64,000 nt of DNA, from positions 2,728,001-2,792,000 of the forward strand of contig JARKIP010000006.1 in assembly GCA_029990175.1 (NCBI GenBank), written 5' to 3'. This DNA is from Petunia secreta (taxonomy: Eukaryota; Streptophyta; Magnoliopsida; Solanales; Solanaceae). The position numbers were made by a program, and so were the translations under genes. Of this stretch, positions 10,603-21,998 are shown in pieces (position 1 is the stretch's first letter; every line of letters begins with the position of its first letter). The notes beneath the pieces were generated by a model. It worked only from the letters and a program-made list of their open reading frames with translations. It did not search any database and was not told the DNA's origin.

Positions 10603-11140
10603 AGAACGGGTTTCTCATAACATTCCTCAATAGGCAATTATGAGGCCTTAGTAATTAACCCTGTAAATAGCAGTGTGTAATGGATAATATGTGATGACTT
10701 CCTTTTACTTGTGCATGAGTTCAATATATTTAATTTACATGGATTGGATATAACATGCATATTATGATGTTTGTTGCTGAAAGGGTGAGGTTCTTTCTCT
10801 ATACTCTGTGGTTGGTGAGTATGATTTATTTTAGTTCATTGGTGGTCATGACATTAGCTTTCATAGTTTTTTTGGGTTAGATTTAACTAGGACTTTAACC
10901 ACCTACTTCTCAGTAGATCTTTTGATCATAGTCTTCTTGTTCATCGAGGCATTGAAATGTTGATCTGTTATCGAATAACAAACCAACTGAAAATAAGAGA
11001 CCTCATGGTTTGTGGTTTGTTGAGTGTCTGGTCATGGTCTCGATTATTATCTCCTCGTATACATATAATTTATATAAATTAAAAATTATAATTAATAAAT
11101 AGTTACTACTAATGTAGTTTATTTTCTATTATCATATTTA
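10603..11140. other. AT-rich stretch, nothing recognised
   Basis: This should be the continuation of the sequence interrupted by element A at 3129. I see no long frame, terminal repeats or known domain. It could be copia leader/gag decayed beyond recognition, or host sequence. Confidence 0.4.
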
Positions 11141-11714
11141 TCTATACTATTATAAAAGTACGAAGGCCCTTAGCAAATGTTGATTGAACTTTTTACCCTT
11201 CATTAAAGTTTCTACAATAGACGAAATCGTCATTTTACAATTTTTTCCTATAAATTATTTATTACATTTATTTTCTCAAAAATTTAATCCTAATATGTAC
11301 TAATTAGAAGTCAAATAAATCTTTCTTAGTAATCAATCTTCTTTCATATGTAGAACTCTAATAACTACAATAAAATCAAAGTTTAAATTTTTTTTAATAT
11401 AATTACTCCCTCCGGTCCATATTATTTGATATTTTGGGTGTTTTCACGGGTATAAAAAAATCACATTTTAGCATTAAAGCAATGTAATTGACTATATTAA
11501 CCCTTATTCAAGCTGTTATTACTTATCATTTTGTTTAAAGTCATTTATTAGCAAGGAGTGACATTGTAAAATTTCATCTTGATTTCCGAAAAGATCAAAT
11601 ATTATGGACAAAAAAAAAAAAAAAGAAGCTAAAACATCAAATAAAGTGGACCGGAAGGAGTAAAAATTAAATGCTCACGTATTATATACGCGCGAGGCGC
11701 GTACCTGAGACTAG
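11141..11714 (+). mobile_element. Short non-autonomous Helitron
   Basis: The 5' end TCTATACTATTATAAAAGTA follows a host A. The 3' end is a GC-rich hairpin (TACGCGCGAGGCGCGTA, 11,688-11,704) followed by CCTGAGACTAG and a host T. A 5' TC, a 3' hairpin, a terminal CTAG and insertion between A and T without duplication are the signature of plant Helitrons. It is 574 bp long including a MITE, with no Rep/helicase gene, so it depends on another copy. Confidence 0.82.
11406..11660. mobile_element. Stowaway MITE inside the Helitron
   Basis: 255 bp between TA dinucleotides (11,404-11,405 and 11,661-11,662). The left terminus is CTCCCTCCGGTCCATATTAT; the right terminus is its inverted match (GTGGACCGGAAGGAG). 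A Tc1/mariner transposase encoded elsewhere would move it. It lies inside the Helitron, so it inserted after the Helitron or travelled with it. Confidence 0.88.
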
Positions 11715-11759
11715 TATATATATAATAGAAATGTGAGTTGTTGGTACGACGAAGGGCAT

Positions 11760-14740
11760 TCTGGTAAATATTACTTCATTTTTGCTTGAATTGTAACCTC
11801 ATTCAGTCTTAAAAGATTAACGCGTGTTCTCTGCTCCACTGACTTTTGCCTCTAGTATCCATTTCTTCCAGAATTTTCTTCCATATTTTCACGCCAAGGC
11901 CTCTCTCTCTCAAACAATAATGGAGACTTAACAAATTTGTTCTCCTCTTTGGGATACGTGTAAAGTTAGTTGTAAAATACCTAACCTGCCTTCTATTCAC
12001 ATACCCATTAATAAAGTACAAACCCTAATCCCTAATTGATTACTTAATTTCTTCTCTGCTCTCTCTCTTTTTCTCCCTCCGACTTTCTCAGGTTTCTTGT
12101 TCTGACTCATTCATTTTCTTTCTTCTTTCTTTATGTTTAATTTTATGTTATCTTTTGTTTATATTCTTTCTTCGGCTATTCAATTTTCTCATGAATACAA
12201 TTTGAATAACTTTTTGTTTGATATTTTATGCATGTCAGTGATTATTGGAAATTTGTTGTAATTTTCTTTTCATGATTGTGATTATAATTTTAGGAATTGC
12301 TATGAAACATACAACAATTTTGGCGATTCATTTTCTTTAAACGTCCTCAAATTGTGTTAGAGGGGAATGGATTCATGTATGTGATTGTTATGATAAAGTT
12401 TGACTCTTCGAGTGCAAGTTCTGGTCTTTATTTCCATTTGAGTTGAAAGGTTGAAATGACAACACATTTATGGATTTACTTTGTGCCTTTAGTGACTTCT
12501 TTTTGTGTGGTTAAGCTGAATTTCCACTAGTTAAGATTTGTAATATTCTTTCTTTGACTAAAATTACTATATTTTTTTATTTAGTCTGCATGTGAATTCT
12601 ACTATCACATACTTCAGTAGTTAATTATGAATTCATCTGATATCCCTTTGTTTTGTTAAAAGCCTTCTTCATTCTCTAGAACTTTGTCGCTTACAATCCG
12701 TGTTTTAGTTTTTGCAAATTTTCATTGCAAACTTCTACTCGTGAAACTCAAAGTGTTCCAACTGTTTTTTGTGGTTTTACATTCTCAACTATTTGAACCT
12801 TCTAAGATTGGTCATTTTGTCATGTAGGTACATCGTTGATAACAAAATTCAACACATCAATTCTGATTGACCCATCTTATCCACAGTGTTTACAACTACA
12901 AGCATGGAACGGTATGACCTTACTAAAGACAAATTGTGCTTTTCTGCTATATCATTATTCCTCAATAGTCTTTTCGTGTACAGGGCACTAGAAAATAAAG
13001 AAATACTCCCTCCGTCCCTATTTGTTTGTCATAGTTTGACTTGGCACAAAGTTTAATAAAGTAAGGAAGACTTTTGAAACTTGTGGTTTAAAATAAGCAG
13101 TGGATATTTGTGTGGCTATAAATGAGTCAAAAAGTAAGTTTTGAGTTGACTTATTACCAAATTTAGAAGTATGACAATCTTTTTGGGACAGACTAATAAG
13201 GAAAGTATGACAAACAAAGTGGGACAGAGGGAGTATTGTACTGTTTTGCTATGAGGAGTACAATAAGCAGAGGATCTTTCATCTCTCTTCCAGTTTATGA
13301 GGAAATTATACTATGGTTCAATCACTACGAGATGTAAGCGCAATTTAGATTCATCTAACTTCATTAGTTGATCTCGGCTATAGTTGCGACAGTCATCAGT
13401 CTCATTCTTCAAAAATAGGGAATGTTAACTCCAAGGTACTTATTGCTATTTTAAAGTCATATTTCAGTTTCTTATTATTCAGTTCTATATTGAAAACGAG
13501 CAGTTGATCCCCAGAGAGCTATTCCTATCAAAAAATGCATTAAACGTACACTACCACATGTGTCAATTTGAGGTCAAACTTCAAGATACCTCTGACGGAG
13601 CAGTTGGGATGGTTGCGGAAAAAGAAGCACGAAAAAATATTATCCCTGACTACAGAAAAGATATTACATGATAGTTTCAATTAAGATACAAATTATAGGT
13701 GTAAATAAAGAGTTAGCTAACAATGTCTAATAGTAGTCATAGAAAAGCTTAATATATATATACTTTTTTTTTTCTTTTTAGAACGAGTCCTTGCCAATGC
13801 AAGTTGTGTGCAGATGTTCTCCTGACCACCCATCATGTTCTTCTTCCCTATTGAGGTAAGTGCGTGCTTTAAAGGTCAATTACCCATCTTATACTTGAAT
13901 TGAATGTTCAGAGCACGCACTACTTAAGCTCCATTATTTGGCCTTTAATACTTTTCCCGATTTGCACACATCTAAGGACCTTACTTTGCATAAATTCATT
14001 AGTCATAAAAGACATAAACAAGACCAACTCTGCTCTTTTATTCGTGCTCCATATTTTGCCACTTCTTTGTTTGAGTTACATTGTGCAAGCATCGGTGGAT
14101 TTCTTTGTTTCTGCAATTTTTGTTGAATTAATTTATAATTATTTTACACAATAAACTGTAGTTGACCTCCTAGAACTTCTCTGAAAAAAATTACTTAAAC
14201 CATTTTGCCAGAGGGCTGTATAGTGTTTCTTTTACAACGGGACTTTATTGATGCCCATAAAGTCCAAAAAATGCACAATGGAAGACTCATGCCTAATATA
14301 CATTAAGAGCTGGCTCTGCAATGGCTGCTGCTGCACTGCGATATAGTTATACTCTAAATAAAATTATTAAAATCATTTTTTGAATAAGCATACAGAGCTA
14401 ATGTAGAGATATGATATAACTCTAATAAGTACTTTCTATAACTTATCAGAAATTTAGATAATCAACAGGTTGCCTATTCTTTAATAATGTGTTATCTTGG
14501 TGTTGAATGCAGCTCTAATGTTTGACGGTGACGATCCTTTTCAAGGTCTCTGCTATGTCTCCAAATACCACAGATAGTTGCAAGAGCATACATCGTCTAC
14601 TCACAAAAGAGATTTGAGCATTCTTCATGAAAGATCACTGTTGAGATTCAACAATTGATTTTTCAGATAGGGAAGAGAAGTAAATGTTGTATTGTATTTT
14701 GACAATATAGCTTTATTTATTATTTTACTCCATCAGTATT
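11760..14740 (+). other. Unrecognised region with exon-like blocks
   Basis: I do not recognise a gene. Several blocks have intron-like borders on the plus strand. A pyrimidine-rich leader ends CTTTCTCAG/GTTTCTTG (about 12,085). A block at about 12,836-12,911 follows TCATGTAG and contains ATGGAACG/GTATG. A coding-like block at 13,570-13,660 reads EVKLQDTSDGAVGMVAEKE and on to IIPDYRK. A block at 13,781-13,856 is bounded by TTTTTAG and GTAAGT. A last block at 14,512-14,572 reads ALMFDGDDPFQGLCYVSKYHR followed by a stop. I could not join them in one frame. It may be a decayed or captured gene, a non-coding RNA gene, or chance. Confidence 0.25.
13006..13233. mobile_element. Stowaway MITE
   Basis: 228 bp between TA at 13,004-13,005 and 13,234-13,235. 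Termini are CTCCCTCCGTCCCTATTTGT and its near-perfect inverse. The inside (CATAGTTTGACTTGG, CTTTTGAAACTTGTGGTTTAA) matches the split MITE at 52,074-57,008, so they are one family. Confidence 0.92.
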
Positions 14741-14944
14741 TGGAACTGCTAGAGCTGCCATTTGAGAATCGAATATAATATAAACTTAGGAATATTTAGA
14801 GTATATCTTATGTGATTTTTGATACTTGATGATTAAACACATACATCCTCTTGTTCAAAGTAAAATTACATAAGTCAAATAATGTTTAATAGCAAACAAA
14901 TTATCACAAAACGCACTGTGCATAGCACGGAAACCTTTCTTAGT
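14741..14944. other. AT-rich spacer
   Basis: Nothing recognised. Confidence 0.4.
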
Positions 14945-15515
14945 TTATTTAGAATCATTAGAAATTTTGAATATTTTATATACGTGAAATCATTTCTTGC
15001 ATGAATTAAGAATTTTGATATTAAAAAATTCTTACAACCAAATTGATTTAATTATTTAGAATCATTGAAAATTCTTAATATATATGTGTTAAAAAATTTA
15101 TGATAAATAAATGGTTGTAATCGAAGTGGTGTATGTCTCGAATCTTTGAAAAATCTTAATGGCATATTGGCATTATAAATGTGCTATGATGTCGTATATG
15201 GGTTATGAATTTATGATTGATAAATTGTTACCATTTACATGAAATATTTATTAAGAATCTTGGAAAGTCTTAATATTCTATGTGAGATGATATCATACTA
15301 TCATTTGAGAATTTATGAATCATACATGGTTACTACCAAGGTGGTGTCTTTATTCGGAAGCATTGAAATCCTCAATAGTTTTTTTACATGTGTGATTATG
15401 TCAATGTATGAATTGAGAATTATGATTAATAAATAGGATTCAATAGATCTATTTATTTAAGTCATTGAATATTCTCGATGTACGATATGTAAATTGTCTT
15501 TGAATAAGTGCACGA
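14945..15515 (+). repeat. Decayed tandem array, unit about 80-115 bp
   Basis: A motif close to AGAATCATTGAAAATCTTAA recurs at 14,951, 15,058, 15,139, 15,253, 15,356 and 15,460. It is often followed by GAATTTATGATTGATAAAT and GGTTACNNNNAAGGTGGT-like words. The units are strongly diverged, so the array is old. Confidence 0.6.
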
Positions 15516-16566
15516 TAGTGGTGGAGTTTTATCTACTAAAAGAAAATTTGATTTTTTGATACTGGTAACACTTGATAAATTAATTCATGAGATAAGATAT
15601 TAAAGTTTTCACTTAATAGGAGAAAATAGTATCTTGGATTCTCATGTGTATTAATTAAAAGGATAAATTTGATGTAGGATGAAGTTTAGTGTATCTTAGC
15701 CAAAGGAATCATACAATGTATAGATTGTGCTCACAGGATAATTATAGGGAGAATGGAAACCAGAATCATGTTTGCTTTAATTCATAAAAACACCTAAGAT
15801 AGTTATCTTTTGAATCTTGTCATAGCTTTGTGATCATGAACTCATGATCTCTAATTGATCTGGAATTTAGTGGAGACATTGGAAACAACCTGGTAAGCAC
15901 TTTCACTGCTTTGTAGTAGGTGATGTCATTTTTTTGGCATTTTAAGATTGTTTGGATGGGGTTTTAGGAAGTGTGTTGGATTAAACCGTGAATTAAATAT
16001 GAAAAGTCATTCTTTATATCAGTTTGATTTATATTAAATCTGAGAAATAATGATTTAATATGTGTTGATATATGATAAGAATGTAGTTCATATTTTGAAT
16101 TCTCATAGAAGCAAATATTGCATTGCTTTAATGAAAAACAAGTTTTTAAAATATGTTGTTTGATCTTGATTCATGGATATCAAAACGTTATATGTTAATA
16201 TATGATTAGACCAAACAACAGATATATTTTTAATTCTAAAAATGTGAAGACAAGTTTGTCCGAATTTGTCATAGTTTCAGAGGTAAAAATATGACCATGT
16301 ACCCACTTTTATCAACAGTGAGAAATATATAGCCAACCCTCTCAAACTAATGGAGAAATAGCCAGTGTGCCATTAAATATTAGCGAAAGGACAAATATGC
16401 CCTTGCCTCCATCAAAACTTATACGGGTTACCCCCTTATAGAATGAAGCAAATCTTCTATGGACGCACTTTCTCTCTGTACTAAAGTTAAAAAGAAACTA
16501 GTAGGGAAAAAAGAAACATCATTTTCCTCTCTAGAAGCTTTTGTATCTCTTTTTCCATACAGAGAT
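15516..16566. other. AT-rich stretch, nothing recognised
   Basis: No long frame. Words such as CTAATTGATCTGGAATTTAGTGG resemble parts of gypsy LTRs (compare CCGATTGACCTGAGATTTGG at 17,319), so it may be an old LTR, but no ends are visible. Confidence 0.35.
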
Positions 16567-16853
16567 GGAATACTCCAGAACATTAGGCTGGAATACTCAC
16601 TTCTTCATGTTCAAACCTCAGGCAATCATCCTGGAATCCAAGTTAAAAATTCAGGAAATTATACTGGTGTATTCACATGTTCGTGTTCAAATTCCAAAAA
16701 ATTATCCTGAAAATTCTACTTTTCCAAGTTCAAACCTCAGGAAATTATTCTGGGGTTGTCAGTTGTTCATGTTCAAATTCCGAAAGATTATCCTGGAATT
16801 TCCAGTTTTTGAAGTTCAAATTCCATGAAATGATCCTAGGATTTTCACTCTTA
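16567..16853 (+). repeat. Tandem array of about 43-bp units
   Basis: About six to seven diverged units built on TTCAAATTCCGGAAATTATC plus CTGGAATTTCCAGTTTTTCAAG. They begin with TTCAAACCTCAGG or TTCAAATTCC at 16,610 and every ~43 bp after. The unit is not a multiple of three, so overlapping frames stay open by chance and give repetitive peptides; I do not call them genes. Confidence 0.8.
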
Positions 16854-17690
16854 GTCCATGAAATTAAAGTTAAAATTGCCAACGAAGCAAATTAGTACAA
16901 TAAAATATTGTTGCTTTTTCTATTTCTAAATTTGCATCTCTTTTCCCCTTTTAGTTAGTTCTTCATCGTATTAATATGTGATTATTACTTTGTTTCATGT
17001 CGTCTGGATTGTGAAGATTACCTTTATCAATTTTTGTTGTTCTTAAAGGAGTAATTGGTAGTATTCTAGGTTTCATTGCTGCATCTATTGAAATATTGGT
17101 GTTTTTTTTTTGTTAGTTTGGGGGAATTATTGAAAGGCAATGGTAGAAGCATAGTAAGGAAGACAAGCGGGAAAGAAGGGTTATCTTTGTCCAACTGTTT
17201 ACAAAATGGCTAAACTTCAATTACTTTTGATATTTTGGCTGATACTCAATCAAAACTTGTTAAAGTTGATATTAGTCAGATTAACATGTTTCGGAGATCA
17301 GAAATTTTGACGGACTCCGATTGACCTGAGATTTGGTAGGTTCATCAGAAACGGCCTAATGAGAACAACACACTGCAATCAGTGATCCATGTCGTTTTTC
17401 AGAAATTTGAGCTTGTTAAGATGGTGTTTTGGATATTTTTCTATTTCTGAAAATTATTTTTCTATGAAAAATTAATGGTTGACATCTAGTGGTGATAGAG
17501 ATTATGCTCTATGGTCTCTCTGATCATATACTAGTATAAGTAATAAGTTTACGTGTTGACAATAGTTCTTCCTGCATAAGGGATACCCTTAACATTCTAT
17601 CAAGTCTTCAGATACGACTTTACATAGGGTTAATGAGTTACGGGGTTAACGGTCTTCACTTGGAGATATTATCCTACTTATGACGGGGAT
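16854..17690. other. No gene recognised; LTR-like words
   Basis: Contains CTCCGATTGACCTGAGATTT and nearby text like that of plant gypsy LTRs. No termini found. Confidence 0.35.
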
Positions 17691-18160
17691 CTTAGTGTTG
17701 GGCCAATAGCCAAATTAAACTTGACCGAAGAGGAGTCCATCGAGTTAAGGCCATGGAACGAGAGGCCAGAGAAGAGATCAAGGAACTACAGGATCGATTG
17801 TCAATGATGGATTAGCTAGTCTCCAAAGTGACAGAATTGGTATGTCAATTCTCTGACGGGTTGCGGAGGCAAGAAGGACTCCTATGGCTGATACAGAGTT
17901 ACCTGACAGTAGCCCAGGAAAATGTACAGCTCCTACAGCTTCCCGTGATAGCCGAGCCAGAGCCAGGTGAGTATCTGTTGTTGTATGTTTCGACCTTAGA
18001 GATAGCATGGAATGTAGTCCTTGTACGAGAAGAGAATGGGAGGCAATTTCCTTTGAAGTACACCAGCAAAAGACCTTCGCGCCGAGAGAGATTTTTGCCT
18101 TTGCCCATTCAGTTTATTGTGGTCGTGATCATATTTTCTTGGCTATATGGTTAACATAGT
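17691..18160 (+). pseudogene. Gag-like helix joined to RNase H start
   Basis: A charged helix-like segment (RAREEIKELQDRLSMMD, 17,760-17,812) with a stop is followed in one open frame (17,828-18,154) by an RNase H entry: EYLLLYVSTLEIAWNVVLVREENGRQFPLKYTSKR. In intact Tat elements about 2 kb of protease and RT separates these two parts, so a large internal deletion joined them. Confidence 0.55.
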
Positions 18161-18660
18161 CTCCTCTACACCGGTACAGACCATATTATTTAAACCCAGA
18201 CTCTCAATGGAGATGGCAGAATGGGCTGAGAGACTGGGAGAGTGTGACATTATCTACCAACTTCAAACAGCCATCGAGTCACAGGAACTAGAAGGTTTTA
18301 CCTCAGACTTCGTAGAGAAACTGGAGCCAAAGGCAGAGGAGTCAACCAAGAGTGAAGAAACGATCGAGCCCGAGTGTTGGGAGATCCGCATTGACGTGGA
18401 TCTCAAAGGGGGGAAGAAGCATACCACGATTTGTGGGTCAAGACACCAATTGGGATGGTCTTCTGCAAGACCGCAAGAGCTTAGAGTGACGAAGCAGAGT
18501 ATGAAGCCATAATTCAAGCTCTTTACTTAGCATACATACTGGGGGCCAGGGAGGTCACCCTCCTCAGCATCTCCCAGCTGGTGGTCAATCAAGTAAAAAG
18601 AGTTTTTACCACAGAAGGCATCTGTACGCCGGATTGACAGGAGAAAATAAATGCGCTCTT
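18147..18660 (+). pseudogene. Tat-type RNase H, both domains, broken
   Basis: The 121-codon frame from 18,147 reads VQTILFKPRLSMEMAEWAER, LGECDIIYQL and SQELEGFTSDFVEKLEP, the usual passage between the two RNase H domains. It then gives WEIRIDVDLKGG, where WTLYVDGASN is normal; the catalytic aspartate context is kept but the serine/glycine loop is changed. After a frame break, EAIIQALYLAYILGAREVTL and SQLVVNQVK follow at about 18,500-18,600. Confidence 0.65.
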
Positions 18661-19033
18661 GAAATATTTTCATACATGGGAGTTTGTCTATCGGGAAGAA
18701 AGCTCAAGCGATGGCAAAGCGTCTGAAGATTCATGCGGCCAGCAGATAGTGGTTGGGTTAACCCATGTGGACCTGATGAACCTTGAAGTTCCAGACACAA
18801 GATCCATCACAGGTCAGCGTCACGCGCTGATCAATTACCTATGCAAAGGAATCCTCCTCGAAGACAAATCAGAAAGCAGACAGCTGCGAAAGCAAGCAAT
18901 TCATTATTATTTGATTGGCATAGAGTTATACCATCGGGTTGTCAGCGGCCAAGAGGTAACATCTCCAGGCTCAGCACCCTCGAGCAGGGAAGCCCAAGAA
19001 CACGCCCTTGAACCTTTCGAGGGTCAAGCGTGA
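18659..19033 (+). pseudogene. End of second RNase H and integrase entry, truncated
   Basis: A 124-codon frame. After the RNase H tail it carries ALINYLCKGILLEDKSESRQ, LRKQAIHYYLIGIELYHR, the segment that precedes the integrase zinc finger in Tat elements. The finger never comes: the frame runs into unrelated SGQEVTSPGSAPSSREAQEH and stops at 19,033. Integrase is therefore missing. Confidence 0.6.
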
Positions 19034-20103
19034 AGTATCTTTCGCTCTATAAAGCATTCACTTTAATTATGCGTAGCTCCTTTAATTTTGATCGCAGTAT
19101 TTTCATACTCGTCAGCCATATTACTGGTTTTCACCCATAACATATCAGGCTTAGCGCCCTATTTATAAATAAAACTACTATTTTACTTAGTCAGTTTTAC
19201 TTATTCAAATCCATCTATTATCCAACTATTCATAGCCCCGGCCAGACCTAAGTTGAAGTAATACACTCACTTTTCGCTACAAAAAGTAGGGTACAGTACT
19301 CGCTTAGAGCTAGACCACATCTAGCTCAACCACTTAGATGCAGGTCCTATTCATAATTAGTGCCAGAAAGTCTTAAATACTCAAGTAACTAAGCAGAGAC
19401 GTTCGAAGTCGAACGCAAAAGAGCTCGTTTCCACACAGGCTAATCCCATTGTGGGCGCAACTTAAGCCGTCACCTATTAATGCAAATGAAGCGCCCTTTA
19501 GGGCACACACCCGTCTCTTGAAGACACTATCCCAGAAAGGCACACAAAATATACTGCTTGACTACACATTACATCATATGTAATTACACAAGTATGTATA
19601 AAACTATTGATGAACGACAATTTCATTAATAAAAAACCGCCTGTAGGCTCACAATATACAATTAATTCTTTATGAATAGAATATTTGTTCGTAACATTTG
19701 CAAAAAAATCAGAAAGGGAAGACTAAAAATAGAGAGCTCCTCAGGACTAGCATGGCTGAAGATCCTACATATCCATTGTAGCTACAAGCTGTAAAACAGT
19801 CCGGAGTTCTTCCTTTCTTCTGGCAGCCCGAGATATGTCAGGTCGAGCATTTCCTCAAGGTATGCGGCCGTTGGTACAACTAAAGCCTGTATGCTTGATC
19901 AAAGCAAGGGACTTCGGAAGCTTCTGAGTACAGGCCTAACCTTCCCCTATCTCACCCACTGAGCTTGAAGAGAAACTTGAAGACTCGCTACAAAGCTTAT
20001 AAAGAAAACTTGACCATTCGAGTCAACCTCAACTGGTCAAACCAGAGTGTATAGCCTCGCAGGTCTATAACCACAATCAGGAGCTCACCAGGGTTGAAGA
20101 GGC
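19034..20103. other. Non-coding part after pol of the Tat fragment
   Basis: No gene supported. Tat elements often have long non-coding DNA between pol and the 3' LTR, which fits the position. Confidence 0.4.
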
Positions 20104-20511
20104 TTAAGTTGGGACCCTACCATAAGGGAGCCTCTTCCCTTGGACATTCCACAACCAGCTGTCGGAGAGGCATTGCAATAGCAGTTTAGCTGAAGCATAT
20201 AACCAAGGTGAAAGCCATGAACCACAACAGGATCCAAAGCTTGGTGACACCTTAGCCACCCAATGGTGAAAAGCTATATCCTCTTGCTTGCCATGAAACA
20301 GAGCCGAGCAGTGGATCATTAGCTGGGTAATATTGAAAGAGCAGCCCGAACACACAAAATCTCCTGGCGGAGAAGCCCCATGGAAATTGACAGGGTTAAG
20401 ACTCCTGACCCCACATGACAAGAGGTATATCACAGCAACCGTCGTGCTAGAAGATGAGCGCACCATAATCAATGCACATTGACACAATGAAGACATGCCA
20501 AAGAACGTCAT
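20104..20511 (-). other. Antisense open frame, function unknown
   Basis: A 135-codon frame opposite to the element, in a locally GC-richer stretch, between pol remnants and the LTR-like block. It is rich in Cys, Ser and Trp with no domain I know. Some Tat elements (for example Grande of maize) carry antisense genes in this place, which is why I list it, but chance is equally possible. Confidence 0.25.
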
Positions 20512-20539
20512 TAGAATCCTGATAAAACTTCATGACTCG

Positions 20540-21541
20540 GGGGACTTCACTCATTCCTTCACTGATGAAGGAAGAAAAGAAGGTAACTGTAGATGAGTTT
20601 CCTCCTATAGTTCCCTCGTGCATCATCCATTTGAAACAAAGAATATTTTCTTAAGAATTTCAAACTAGGATCAAAGGCAAATATTTTTTAAGAAAGAAAA
20701 GTTCTTCACTTTCATAAGAGACAGATGAAGAAGTGAAGTATTTTCTGAAGAGAAATTTGTGATTTCTCCACTATCACAAAGTCTCCATTTATAGGCAGAA
20801 ATAGAGATAAGGATGGAGCACAAAATAGTTAAGTGTCATTATTACTGGAGATATGAAACGATTCGGAGCAGTTAATAGTGGTTCTTGAAAAAATGCATGG
20901 AATCGGTATCAACCAATTAGATGAAAGCACGTGAAGTTATCGTAGAAATCAACATCATTCTGGGTCAAAAAGACTGCAAGTCTCGAGGAGTCAATGAAAT
21001 ATCTTTTCACATCCATCTAGTACGCCGCTTTCACTTCCTGACTGATTGCGTCAGCACTCAGCAAGTGGTGGACTGACTGTATTTGCATAAATATGCCACA
21101 TACTATTACAGGGATAGGAGTGCAGCTGGCGAGACTAGGCTTATCTTACAAGTCACCAGGCACAGGGGATACACGCCCACTCCTTGGGCCAACGACCGTT
21201 AAGGCGGCACGGCCATAGGACGCAGGGCATACATCCCACTGCCTTAGGTTTACAGTCTCCTAGTACACCTTGAGTTATAGGCCCATAAGCCTTATCAGTC
21301 TTTGTATTTTACCTTAATTAGGACTGGGAATCCACTACTATAAATACCCCTCCTTACATTGTATTGTACATCAAGCGATTCGCCACTGAATCCGACTATT
21401 CTCAAGGAATAAGAATACTTTACTTTTCTTGCTCATTATTTCTCTCTTTTACTTACTTACTTTTCCATCATATTTACTGGATTGATTGTGACCTCATTCT
21501 GAATTAATTTTTTAACCTAGGCGACCAATTTTAGGCATAAA
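20540..21541 (+). repeat. LTR-like block of the Tat fragment
   Basis: Preceded by the purine-rich GACTCGGGGGACTT (20,533-20,546). It contains a core promoter-like CTATAAATACCCC at 21,340-21,352 and ends TTTAGGCATAAACA. The start is uncertain by about 30 bp and no second copy exists in the window to prove it. Confidence 0.45.
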
Positions 21542-21998
21542 CAAATAGGTCTTCCTTCCCAACGGATAAATTTATTGTTGGTAAACTAGGTTTAATCACT
21601 AGTTGTTGATGACTTGTATATATCTCACCAACTGAGAATTGCATGTTGAGTCAATGAGACTAGGAATATTCAATAATTAATATTTACTTGAATTAAATTA
21701 ATAGTACAGTATCCAAGTGAGTTGAATCTACTTAATTTAATGAGTGAAATCTGATATTGTATGTATATAGTGCATGGATAGTTATTTTCCCAACGAATTT
21801 AGCTATTCAAGATGCATGAAAATATATATGTGATGTGTTCTGAAGTTGATTATTCAATATCACATGACCGGTATTGATATAATTAAATTATTTTATCTCA
21901 CTAATTAGATATGTATTCATTCAAATCCCTAAGTGCTATTCTCTCACAAAATAATTTTTTCAAGAATTTATTTTGGTGATAATAAGACATTAATTTAA
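21542..21998 (+). other. AT-rich stretch, probably decayed copia
   Basis: No readable domain. By position it would be gag/protease of the copia element. Confidence 0.3.

Larger units (their letters stand above)
17691..21541 (+). mobile_element. Second Tat-type gypsy fragment with LTR-like 3' end
   Basis: Plus-strand remnants of a gag-like helical segment, RNase H, a second RNase H and the integrase entry are followed by 1.5 kb of non-coding DNA and then an LTR-like block ending near 21,541. RT and most of the integrase are missing, so it is an internally deleted derivative. The borders are estimates: no 5' LTR or target duplication was found. It lies where copia sequence should continue. Confidence 0.55.

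Noticed and set aside
16459..16895. Three overlapping open frames with repetitive peptides
   Set aside because: They follow from the 43-bp tandem array; no domain and no conservation evidence.
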